DNA of 64,000 nucleotides. It comes from Rhodobacterales bacterium 32-67-9. GTDB lineage: Bacteria; Pseudomonadota; Alphaproteobacteria; Rhodobacterales; Rhodobacteraceae. Below are positions 18,061 through 25,563 of this stretch, piece by piece. The notes below the pieces were generated by a model. It made no database searches, was not told where the DNA came from, and saw only the letters and a list, made by a program, of their open reading frames with translations. The translations under genes were made by a program, and so were the position numbers. Positions within the stretch are counted from its first letter, which is position 1; every line of letters begins with the position of its first letter. Location: the NCBI GenBank assembly GCA_002280515.1, contig NCEA01000001.1, positions 41,762-105,761 on the forward strand. The letters run 5' to 3'.

Positions 18061-19026
18061 ATGCTCGCCAAAGGCATCACCCTGCGCGCGCTCGAACTTT
18101 TCGAGGCGATCGCCCGGACAGGCACGGTCGCCGACGGCGCCCGCGCGGTGGGGCTGAGCCTGCCGGCCGCCTCGCAGCAATTGTCGAACCTCGAAGCCTC
18201 GCTCGGCACCGCGGTCTTCGACCGCGCGCACCGGCCGCTCGGCCTGACGCCGGCGGGCCGGATCCTGCTGCACCGCGCCGAGGCGGCGCTGAGCCAGATC
18301 CGCCAGGCGCAGGCCGAGCTTACCGTGCTCGACATCGCCCATCTGAAAAGCCTCCGGCTTGGCGTCATCGACGACTTCGACGCCGAGATCACGCCGAACC
18401 TCGTGATCGCGCTGGCCAAGAACCTGCGCAACTGCGACTTCCGGCTGACCACGGCGCCGAGCCATGACCTGACCGCGATGATGGCCGCCCGGACGCTCGA
18501 CCTTGCCGTCGCCGCCGCACCGCAGGACGCGCTGGCCGGGATCCGCGAACATCCGCTGCTGCGCGACCCCTATCTGATTGCCGTGCCGCGCGGCTTCGTC
18601 CTGCCGAAGGGCCGCGAACTCGACGCGCTGCGCGCGCTGCCGCTTCTGCGCTATGACCGCGCCCAGTTCATGGGCCGCCAGATCGAGGCGCATCTGGCCC
18701 GCCACCGGATCAGCCTGCCCGACCGCTTCGAGATCGACAGCAACCAGTCGATCATGGCGCTGGTCGCCAGCGGCGCCGGGTTTTCCATCACGACGCCGCT
18801 GGCGCTCCTGCGGGCGCGGGCGTTCCTCGACGAGGTCGACATCCATCCCCTGCCGCTGGCGGCGATGTCGCGCACCATCTCGCTCTTCGCGCCGGCCGAC
18901 CAGCGCGACGATGTCGCGACCGAAATCGCGCGCACGCTCCGCGCGACGATGGCGGCGCGGCTGATCGCGCCGGTGCAGGGCCTTGCCCCCTGGCTTGGCG
19001 ACAGTTTCGCCGTCATTCCCGCCTAG
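18061..19026 (+). CDS. LysR-family transcriptional regulator
   Basis: DNA-binding regulator of 321 residues. The N-terminal winged helix-turn-helix (about residues 7-65) reads LRALELFEAIARTGTVADGA then GLSLPAASQQLSNLEASLGT, followed by the long linker helix. A LysR substrate-binding domain follows (about 95-300). It is divergent from the HpsN-type dehydrogenase with about 100 bases between them, the usual arrangement for a LysR regulator and its target. The effector is not predictable. Start at 18061 fits the standard N-terminus. Confidence 0.88.
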   Translation: MLAKGITLRALELFEAIARTGTVADGARAVGLSLPAASQQLSNLEASLGTAVFDRAHRPLGLTPAGRILLHRAEAALSQIRQAQAELTVLDIAHLKSLRLGVIDDFDAEITPNLVIALAKNLRNCDFRLTTAPSHDLTAMMAARTLDLAVAAAPQDALAGIREHPLLRDPYLIAVPRGFVLPKGRELDALRALPLLRYDRAQFMGRQIEAHLARHRISLPDRFEIDSNQSIMALVASGAGFSITTPLALLRARAFLDEVDIHPLPLAAMSRTISLFAPADQRDDVATEIARTLRATMAARLIAPVQGLAPWLGDSFAVIPA

Positions 19027-19164
19027 ACCCGCGCTCACGATCCCTCCGCCGCCAAACGTGGCACGCCGCCGATTGGGGGGACGGAAAGGCCTCGCGGCAA
19101 GCGCCGCCGGTCAGGTTTCGCAAGATCGAAGGATGGATTTCAAAACGTGGAACGTGCGCCGGCA

Positions 19165-19182
19165 GGCGGGTTCAAACCCACC
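19165..19182 (-). terminator. Stem-loop abutting the soeC stop; copy of a local repeat
   Basis: Arms GGCGGGTT and AACCCACC (one G-T wobble) around CA, directly beyond the soeC stop codon. On the minus strand the sequence runs GTAGGGTGGGTTTGAACCC, closely similar to the hairpin at 9680-9701. It probably ends or stabilises the soe transcript. The remaining bases 19027-19164 between the LysR gene and this site show nothing else. Confidence 0.5.
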
Positions 19183-20073
19183 CTACGCCGGGTCGCCCTG
19201 GCGCTGGCCATAGTAAAGGCCGACGACATGCTCGGCCTCGGCAAAGAAGAGCCATCGGGCGACGAAGGCGCCGACGATATGGACCACGAAAATCGCGGCC
19301 ATATAGGGCAGGACCGGCGGCACGACGAGAAGGCCGAGCAACGGCAAGAGCGCCGCGAGGACCACGGCGATCACCCGCAACCGCCGGGCATGGCGGCGAC
19401 CGACGACATGGATCATTTCTCGCGTGAGGTAGTTCGGCCCGGTATGGGCGGGCGCGAATTGCCGGACCGTGCCCCCCTTTCCGAGCCCCGTCGCGGTCGA
19501 AAGCGTCTGCCCCGCCGCCCGGAACCGCCCGTCGCCGAGCCGGAAGGCCGTGATCAGCAGCACCCCGAGCACAAGGCAAAGAAGCGCCGCGATCCGCGCC
19601 TGCCCGCTCAGGATCGCGCCGGAGGTCGCGGCGAAGCCGAGAAAGAGCGCCGGCGTCGTCCAGTGGTTCCAGCGCGGCACCGTCTTCAGCTGGGCATAGA
19701 TCATCGAGGTCGAGACCACCGTGAGGACGCAGACCGCCGCCGCCACCGCACCGAAATGGCCCGGCAACCCGCCGCCGAAGATCGCCGCCAGCGCCAGGGG
19801 CGCGAGCATGAGGAGCGCCCCCGCCGAGGCCCAGGCCTCGCGGCTGAGCCAGCTTGTCCGCCACTGGGTGAAGGCGCGCAGCGCCCGCGACGGATTGCCG
19901 AGATGGAAGGTCGAGGCCAGAAGCCCGGCGACGGCAAGCCCGTAGCCCAGGCCCCAAAGCAGGAAGGCGGCCGCGCCATAGACCTCGACCGCGCCGAGCG
20001 CGAGGAAGGCCAGGAGGCCGAAACCCGCGCCGGAGAGGACCGTGAAGGCGATGACGGAGGGGGCGGGATGCAT
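19183..20073 (-). CDS. soeC: Sulfite dehydrogenase (quinone), membrane anchor SoeC (DmsC family)
   Basis: Anchors the SoeAB dimer to the inner membrane and passes electrons to quinone. The 296-residue protein starts MHPAPSVIAFTVLSGAGFGL and has about eight hydrophobic segments in the DmsC arrangement, including the conserved ASTFHLGNPSRALRAFTQWR region near residue 55. The start overlaps the soeB stop by one base. Its last codon runs straight into the repeat hairpin. Family assignment is solid; the Soe label rests on the neighbours xsc, tauZ and soeAB. Confidence 0.85.
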   Translation of the reverse strand: MHPAPSVIAFTVLSGAGFGLLAFLALGAVEVYGAAAFLLWGLGYGLAVAGLLASTFHLGNPSRALRAFTQWRTSWLSREAWASAGALLMLAPLALAAIFGGGLPGHFGAVAAAVCVLTVVSTSMIYAQLKTVPRWNHWTTPALFLGFAATSGAILSGQARIAALLCLVLGVLLITAFRLGDGRFRAAGQTLSTATGLGKGGTVRQFAPAHTGPNYLTREMIHVVGRRHARRLRVIAVVLAALLPLLGLLVVPPVLPYMAAIFVVHIVGAFVARWLFFAEAEHVVGLYYGQRQGDPA

Positions 20074-20807
20074 CAGAACTTCTCCAGCAGCCGGTCGAGC
20101 CAGCCGGCGAAGCCGGTGGCGGGCGTTTCAAGGAGCGGCGTCAGCGGCCCGTCGGGGGCGGCGCCCTTCTTGCGGGGTGGCAGGTACTTGTTCACCGGCT
20201 TCGTCCCCATTTCCGGCATCAGGTCATAGCCGCCGCGCTCGGCCACCAGCCGGCTGACGGCACTGCCGGGATCGCCGAGATCGCCGAAATGCCGTGCGCC
20301 GGTCGGACAGGTGCGGACGCAGGCCGGCATCCGGTCCTCCTCGGGCAGGTTCTCGTTGTAGATGCGGTCGACGCAGAGCGTGCATTTCTTCATCACCCCC
20401 GCCGAGGGGTCGAGTTCGCGCGCGCCATACGGGCAGGCCCAGGCGCAAAGGCCGCAGCCGATGCAGGCGTCCTCGTTCACCAGCACGATCCCGTCCTCGG
20501 CACGCTTGTAGCTGGCGCCGGTCGGGCAGACCGTAACGCAGGGCGCATCCTCGCAGTGCAGGCACGAGCGCGGGAAGTTGACGATCTCGGCCGGGCCGGC
20601 TTCGGGCGTGACTTCGTAGCCGTGGACCCGGTTGAGGAAGGTGCCGCAAGGCTCTGACCCGTAAGCATTCTGATCCGAGAGCGGCGCCCCGTAACCCTGG
20701 TCGTTCCAGCCCTTGCAGGCGGTGACGCAGGCCTGGCAGCCGACGCAGGTGTCGAGGTCGATCACCAGCCCGAGTTTCTTCGCCGAGGGCGGCGGCAGCG
20801 CGGTCAT
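20073..20807 (-). CDS. soeB: Sulfite dehydrogenase (quinone), iron-sulfur subunit SoeB
   Basis: Electron-transfer subunit of 244 residues with four [4Fe-4S] binding sets: CVGCQACVTAC (residues 21-31), CLHCEDAPCVTVCPTGA, CIGCGLCAWACPYGA, and CTLCVDRIYNENLPEE ending in ACVRTCPTGARHF. No export signal is present, so the subunit is cytoplasmic. ATG at 20807 overlaps the soeA stop (ATGA), and its own stop overlaps soeC. A much longer in-frame reading upstream is the soeA shadow. Confidence 0.9.
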   Translation of the reverse strand: MTALPPPSAKKLGLVIDLDTCVGCQACVTACKGWNDQGYGAPLSDQNAYGSEPCGTFLNRVHGYEVTPEAGPAEIVNFPRSCLHCEDAPCVTVCPTGASYKRAEDGIVLVNEDACIGCGLCAWACPYGARELDPSAGVMKKCTLCVDRIYNENLPEEDRMPACVRTCPTGARHFGDLGDPGSAVSRLVAERGGYDLMPEMGTKPVNKYLPPRKKGAAPDGPLTPLLETPATGFAGWLDRLLEKF

Positions 20808-23590
20808 GGCCGGTTCCTCCGCGCCGGCGGTACCGGCGAACGGAGCGGCGGGAATTCCGGCTGCGCTTCGTGCGGCGGGACCGCCTTCTCGATCCGCACC
20901 CGCAGGTCGAACCAGGCCGCCTGCCCGGTCACCGGGTCGGAGTTCGACCAGCGCAGCCCGTCGCCCTTCTCGGGCAGAAGTTCGTGAATCAGGTGGTTGA
21001 GAAGAAAGCCTTTCGTCGCCTCCGGTGCCGCGGGGTCGAGGGCCCAGGCCCCCTTCCGCTTGCCGATCGCATTCCATGTCCAGATCGTGTTCGCGTTCAA
21101 GGCCGCCATATGCGCGACCGGCACGGTGATCGTGCCGGTGGGCGAGGTCACGCGGGCCCAGTCGCCGTCGCGGAAGCCGTGCGTCTCCCACAGCGCCGTC
21201 GGCAGGTAGAGCGGGTTGACCCCGTGGATCTGCCTGAGCCAGGCGTTCTGCGAGCCCCAGGAGTGATACATCGCCATCGGACGCTGGGTCAGGGCATGGA
21301 TGGGATAGTCCGCCGCCGCCGCATCGCCGAAAGGTTCGTACCAGACCGGCAGCGGGTCCATCGCCTGTTTCAGCCGGGCGCGCAGATGCTCCGGCGGCTG
21401 CAGGTCGCCGTGGCCTTCGGCGGCCAGTCGGAAGCGTTGCAACGGCTCCGACCAGAGCGAGAAGAGATAGGGCTGCGGCTTGTCGTAAAAGCCGAGCGAG
21501 ACCGCCCAGTCCTGATAGGCGGCGTTCCACGGCTTGAAGAAGGCGGCCTCCTCGGGGACATGCTCGACGCAGAAACCGCCGTTGGCGATGTAGCGTTCCA
21601 ACTGGTCCGGATTCGGCGCGCCGCGCCCGGTCTTTTCGCCGTCGCCGCGCCAGCCCATCAGCGGGCCGATCCCCGGCCGCCGTTCGTGCCGGACCATGTA
21701 ATCCGCGTAATCCCGGTACTTTGCGTGACCTTCCTCATCGACGAAACCGGGCAGGCCAAGCCGTGCGCCAAGATCGACCAGCACCGACTGGAAGCCGCGC
21801 ACGTCGCGGTCAGGCTCCACCACCGGCCAGCGGATCGCGTCCGCCGCCGCATCCGCCTCGCAGATCGGCCGGTCGAGCAGGCTGATGCAGTCGTGCCGCT
21901 CCAGATAGGTGGTGTCGGGCAGGATCAGGTCGGCATAGGCCACCATCTCGGAGGCATAGGCATCGGAATAGATGATGTGCGGAATCTTGTAGGCGCCGTC
22001 CGCGTCGGTGTCGGTCAGCATCTCCATCACCGCACCGGAGTTCATCGACGAGTTCCACGACATGTTCGCCATGTAGAGCAGGAGCGTGTCGATCCGGTAG
22101 GGATCGCCGGCATGGGCGTTCGGGATGACCATGTGCATCAGCCCATGCGCCGAGAGCGGGTTTTCCCAGCTGAAGGCCTTGTCGATCCGCGCCGGGCTGC
22201 CGTCCGCCTTCAGCGCCAGATGCTGCGGCCCCTGCACGAAGCCAAGATGCGGACCGCCGAGGGGCTTGCCCGGAACGCAGTCGCAATGCGGCGTCGGATG
22301 CGCCTCCGGCGGTTTCGGATAGGGCGGCTTGAAGCGGAAGCCGCCTGGTGTCTCGACCGAACCGATGAGGATTTGCAGCAGATGCAGCGCGCGGGCGGTC
22401 TGGAACCCGTTGGAATGGGCCGAGATACCGCGCATGGCGTGGAACGCCACCGGACGGCCCACCATCGCCTCGTGGCGGTCGCCGCGGAAATCGGTCCACG
22501 GCCGGTCGAGGATCACCGGCATGTCGAAGGCCGCATGGGCGATCTCGGCCGCGAGGGCGCGGATGCGGCCGGCGGCAATCCCGGTGCGTTCCGCCACCGC
22601 CTCGGGCGCGTAGTCGTCGGACAGATAGCGTTCGGCCAGATGCTGGAAGACCGTGCGGCAACCGTCGTGGGTCGCGCCGAGGTCGGGTTGCACGCCCTTC
22701 CGGTCGAAGGGCGCGGGCTTGCCGGTGGCCCGGTCGATGACCAGAAGCTTGCCGTCCTTGTCGCGCAAGAGAAGCCCGTGGCCCGGCCCCTCCGCCGCAT
22801 CGACGAGGCAGGGCGCGTTGGTGAAGCGGGCGAGGTAATCGAGGTCGATCTTGCCGGCGCGCAGCAGTTCGTGGATCAGCGCGAGGATCAGAAGGCCATC
22901 GGTCCCCGGCGTGATCCCGTACCAGTCGTCGGCAACCCCGTTGTAGCCGGTGCGGATCGGGTTGACGCCGATCACCCGCGCCCCCCGCGCCTTCAGCTTG
23001 CCGATGCCGATCTTGATCGGGTTCGAATCGTGATCCTCAGCCACGCCGAAGAGGATGAAGAGCTTCGCGCGGTCCCAGTCGGGCTGGCCGAATTCCCAGA
23101 ACGCGCCGCCCATCGTGTAGATGCCGGCCGCCGCCATGTTGACCGAGCAGAAGCCGCCGTGGGCCGCGTAGTTCGGTGTGCCGAAGCCCTGCGCCCAGTA
23201 GCTGGTGAATGACTGCGACTGGTCACGGCCGGTGAAGAAGGCGAGCTTTTCCGGCATCGTTTCGCGCAGCGGATTCAGCCAGCTCACCGCCAGGTCAAGT
23301 GCCTCGTCCCAACTGATCGCCTCGAACGCGCCGGAACCGCGCGGGCCGACCCGCTTCAGCGGCGTGCGGAGCCGCGAGGGGGCGGTGACCTGCATGATCC
23401 CCGACGCCCCTTTGGCGCAGAGAACGCCCCTGTTCACCGGATGGTCTCGGTTGCCCTCGATATAGGACACCTTGCCGGATTTCAGGTGCACATTGATGCC
23501 GCAGCGGCAGGCGCACATGTAGCAGGTGGTCTTGCGCACCTCGTCCGACACCTTGGGAGATGTGTCCAGTCTCGGCTCTTGAAGGCCCAT
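20804..23590 (-). CDS. soeA: Sulfite dehydrogenase (quinone), molybdopterin catalytic subunit SoeA
   Basis: Catalytic subunit of 928 residues, of the DMSO-reductase superfamily, predicted to oxidise sulfite to sulfate. It starts MGLQEPRLDTSPKVSDEVRK with no twin-arginine signal, so it acts in the cytoplasm as known for Soe enzymes. The N-terminal cluster motif is CYMCACRCG with a fourth Cys in GVLCAKGASG. The molybdopterin-binding segments follow, for example FFTGRDQSQSFTSYWAQGFG and GVNPIRTGYNGVADDWYGIT. The C-terminal domain contains HSWGSQNAWLRQIHGVNPLY. A 67-residue upstream in-frame extension is Arg/Ser-rich and overlaps ackA, so the ATG at 23590 is used. Linkage to xsc is the basis for the sulfite assignment. 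Confidence 0.87.
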   Translation of the reverse strand: MGLQEPRLDTSPKVSDEVRKTTCYMCACRCGINVHLKSGKVSYIEGNRDHPVNRGVLCAKGASGIMQVTAPSRLRTPLKRVGPRGSGAFEAISWDEALDLAVSWLNPLRETMPEKLAFFTGRDQSQSFTSYWAQGFGTPNYAAHGGFCSVNMAAAGIYTMGGAFWEFGQPDWDRAKLFILFGVAEDHDSNPIKIGIGKLKARGARVIGVNPIRTGYNGVADDWYGITPGTDGLLILALIHELLRAGKIDLDYLARFTNAPCLVDAAEGPGHGLLLRDKDGKLLVIDRATGKPAPFDRKGVQPDLGATHDGCRTVFQHLAERYLSDDYAPEAVAERTGIAAGRIRALAAEIAHAAFDMPVILDRPWTDFRGDRHEAMVGRPVAFHAMRGISAHSNGFQTARALHLLQILIGSVETPGGFRFKPPYPKPPEAHPTPHCDCVPGKPLGGPHLGFVQGPQHLALKADGSPARIDKAFSWENPLSAHGLMHMVIPNAHAGDPYRIDTLLLYMANMSWNSSMNSGAVMEMLTDTDADGAYKIPHIIYSDAYASEMVAYADLILPDTTYLERHDCISLLDRPICEADAAADAIRWPVVEPDRDVRGFQSVLVDLGARLGLPGFVDEEGHAKYRDYADYMVRHERRPGIGPLMGWRGDGEKTGRGAPNPDQLERYIANGGFCVEHVPEEAAFFKPWNAAYQDWAVSLGFYDKPQPYLFSLWSEPLQRFRLAAEGHGDLQPPEHLRARLKQAMDPLPVWYEPFGDAAAADYPIHALTQRPMAMYHSWGSQNAWLRQIHGVNPLYLPTALWETHGFRDGDWARVTSPTGTITVPVAHMAALNANTIWTWNAIGKRKGAWALDPAAPEATKGFLLNHLIHELLPEKGDGLRWSNSDPVTGQAAWFDLRVRIEKAVPPHEAQPEFPPLRSPVPPARRNRP

Positions 23591-23613
23591 TTTGTTCCCT
23601 AACCCTGCCCGTT

Positions 23614-23631
23614 GGCGGAACGTTCTCCGCC
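23614..23631 (-). terminator. Small stem-loop between ackA and soeA
   Basis: Arms GGCGGA and TCCGCC around a six-base loop, inside the 82-base gap between ackA and soeA. It is the only noticeable structure there and lacks a T-run. It may attenuate or process the transcript between the Xsc-AckA part and the SoeABC part of the locus. Confidence 0.35.
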
Positions 23632-23672
23632 TTTGCCGCGCGATGCAAGTCCATAGTGCCGAATGATCGGGG

Positions 23673-24815
23673 TCATGCGCCAGCCCCGCCAAGGCAGGCC
23701 CGCACGTCGGCCGCGATCTGTGCCTCCTCCGCCGCCGGGACGATGACGACGGCCGGGCCGCCCGCGTCGATCCGGGGGCTGTTCGCGGCATTCGCCGCCG
23801 GGTCGAGCGTCACGCCGAGATAGCCGAGACCGTCAGCGATCGCCGCCCGCACCGCCCTGTCGTTCTCGCCGATGCCGCCGGTGAAGGCGACGCAGTCGAG
23901 CCCGCCCATCGCCGCGATCATCGAGCCGGCATGGCGGACCGCCCAGTAGCAGAAATGCGCGATGGCAAAGCGCGCCGCGTCGGTGCCGGCGGCGTGCAGT
24001 GCCCGCATGTCCGACGCGCCACCAAGCGCCAGCAACCCGCTTTCGCGGTTGAGGATGCGCGCGGCACCTTTGATCCCGTGATCCTCTGCCAGCCGCAGCA
24101 CCGCGTTGCCGTCAATCCCGCCGGTGCGGGTGCCCATCGTCAGCCCGTCGAGCGGCGAATAACCCATCGTTGTCGCGACCGAGACCCCGCCCCGGATCGC
24201 GCAGAGCGAGGCGCCGTTGCCGAGATGCAGCGCCAGGACCCGCTCCGGCAGCGCGCCGAGCATCGCGGGCAGCCGTGCCGTCAGGCTCCGGTAGGAAATG
24301 CCGTGAAAGCCGTAGCGGCGGATCCCTTTCGCCGCCTCCGCAGCCGGCAGCGCGTAGCGCCACGCGACTTCCGGGTTGGTGGCATGGAAGGCCGTGTCGA
24401 AGGCCGCGACATGCGGCAGGTCGGGCGCAAGACGCCGGAGCGCGCGGATGCCGGCAAGGTTGTGCGGATTGTGCAGCGGTGCAAGCGGGATGCAGGCAGC
24501 GATCGCCTCCTCCACAGCGTCTGTGACGCGGATGCTTTCCGTCAGGTCGCCGCCGCCATGCACGATCCGGTGGCCGGCGGCGGCAAGGCGCGACAGCGGA
24601 TAGCCCGCCGCCGCGAACCCGTCGAGCAGCAGCGCCAGCGCGCGGTCGTGATCGGGCGCCGCGCAGTCCAGCTCCGGTCCCGCCATCTTCAGCCGCGCCT
24701 CGCCGCCGATCTCGGTCACCGACCCGCTGGCGATCACGCTGTCGCCGGCCCCGAACAGCGCAACCTTGATCGAGGAGGAGCCGGCATTGACGACAAGGAT
24801 CAGATCGCCGGCCAT
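23673..24815 (-). CDS. ackA: Acetate kinase
   Basis: Transfers phosphate from acetyl phosphate to ADP, giving ATP and acetate. The 380-residue protein has all family signatures: LVVNAGSSSIKVALFGAG at the N-terminus, AAGHRIVHGGGD near residue 83, AFDTAFHATNPEVAW, RYGFHGISY, LALHLGNGASLCAI, MGTRTGGIDGN and FTGGIGEND. It starts one base after the tauZ stop and lies between tauZ and soeA. In well-known taurine loci the acetyl phosphate made by Xsc is handled by phosphotransacetylase (Pta). Here AckA takes that position, yielding ATP directly. Confidence 0.94.
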   Translation of the reverse strand: MAGDLILVVNAGSSSIKVALFGAGDSVIASGSVTEIGGEARLKMAGPELDCAAPDHDRALALLLDGFAAAGYPLSRLAAAGHRIVHGGGDLTESIRVTDAVEEAIAACIPLAPLHNPHNLAGIRALRRLAPDLPHVAAFDTAFHATNPEVAWRYALPAAEAAKGIRRYGFHGISYRSLTARLPAMLGALPERVLALHLGNGASLCAIRGGVSVATTMGYSPLDGLTMGTRTGGIDGNAVLRLAEDHGIKGAARILNRESGLLALGGASDMRALHAAGTDAARFAIAHFCYWAVRHAGSMIAAMGGLDCVAFTGGIGENDRAVRAAIADGLGYLGVTLDPAANAANSPRIDAGGPAVVIVPAAEEAQIAADVRACLGGAGA

Positions 24816-24816
24816 C

Positions 24817-25563
24817 TCAGACCACCGATTTCACGAGGCCGAGCGAGGCCAGTGCCGCGAGCAGCAGGATGGCGAAGCGGCGAAAGTTCTGCGGTTCGGC
24901 TTGCAGGAAATGCCGCCCGCCGAGCCAGATGCCGAGCGTCAGCAGCGGCAGCGCCACGGCGACGGCGAAGAAGGTGTCGCGGCTGACCAACCCGTGCCAC
25001 CAGAGCAACGGCAGGGTCCAGAGATCCATCAGGGTGAAATAGCAGATGAGCGTCGCCCGGAAGGCCGCCGCGGCGAAGGGCTGGGCCGCGAAAAAGACGA
25101 CGACCGGCAAACCGCCGACCCCCGCCGCATTGGCCGCGCCGGAGATGAAGCCGGCGCCGAGATGGGCCGGGTCTCCGGCTGCCCGCGTCATCCGCAGCCC
25201 CGCCACGAGGCCCGCGCACATCACCAGGATGATCCCCGACACGACCCCGCGCGCGACATCGACCGACACCCCGGCCAAGAGCGCGAGCCCGGCCGGCACA
25301 CCGACGAGGCATCCCGCCGTCAGCGTCATGCAGCGCCGCCAGTCGATATGGCCCCTTATGCCGCGCCATTGCTGGAAGGTCAGCAGGAAGTCGGCGAGCG
25401 TCACCACCGCGATGAACGGACGCGGGTCGGTGACGAGGCCGGCCGAGGCCATGATGATCGCGGCCGAGCCAAAGCCCGAATAGCCCCGGACGAAGGCGGC
25501 AACGAAGATCGCCGCCGCCATCCATAGCGCCGCTCCGGTCTCGAGGCCGAAGGGAAGCGCCAT
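24817..25563 (-). CDS. TauE/SafE-family permease, probable sulfite exporter (TauZ-like)
   Basis: Inner-membrane protein of 248 residues with about eight hydrophobic helices in two repeats. The first repeat contains FVRGYSGFGSAAIIMASAGL and the second has GFISGAANAAGVGGLPVVVF. These Gly-rich motifs mark the TauE/SafE family. ATG at 25563 lies inside the xsc stop (TGATG), showing translational coupling; a GTG one codon upstream is possible. Positioned right after xsc, it most likely exports sulfite released by Xsc, as proposed for TauZ of Paracoccus and Rhodobacter. Confidence 0.82.
   Translation of the reverse strand: MALPFGLETGAALWMAAAIFVAAFVRGYSGFGSAAIIMASAGLVTDPRPFIAVVTLADFLLTFQQWRGIRGHIDWRRCMTLTAGCLVGVPAGLALLAGVSVDVARGVVSGIILVMCAGLVAGLRMTRAAGDPAHLGAGFISGAANAAGVGGLPVVVFFAAQPFAAAAFRATLICYFTLMDLWTLPLLWWHGLVSRDTFFAVAVALPLLTLGIWLGGRHFLQAEPQNFRRFAILLLAALASLGLVKSVV

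Noticed and set aside
19165-19182. GGGTTCAAACCC resembling a tRNA T-arm
   Set aside because: There is no acceptor, D or anticodon arm around it. It is part of a hairpin repeat that also occurs at 9680-9701.
20870-23212. 780-codon open frame on the plus strand
   Set aside because: It is antisense to soeA. The translation is Arg/His-rich with no family motifs, as expected for a shadow frame in GC-rich DNA.
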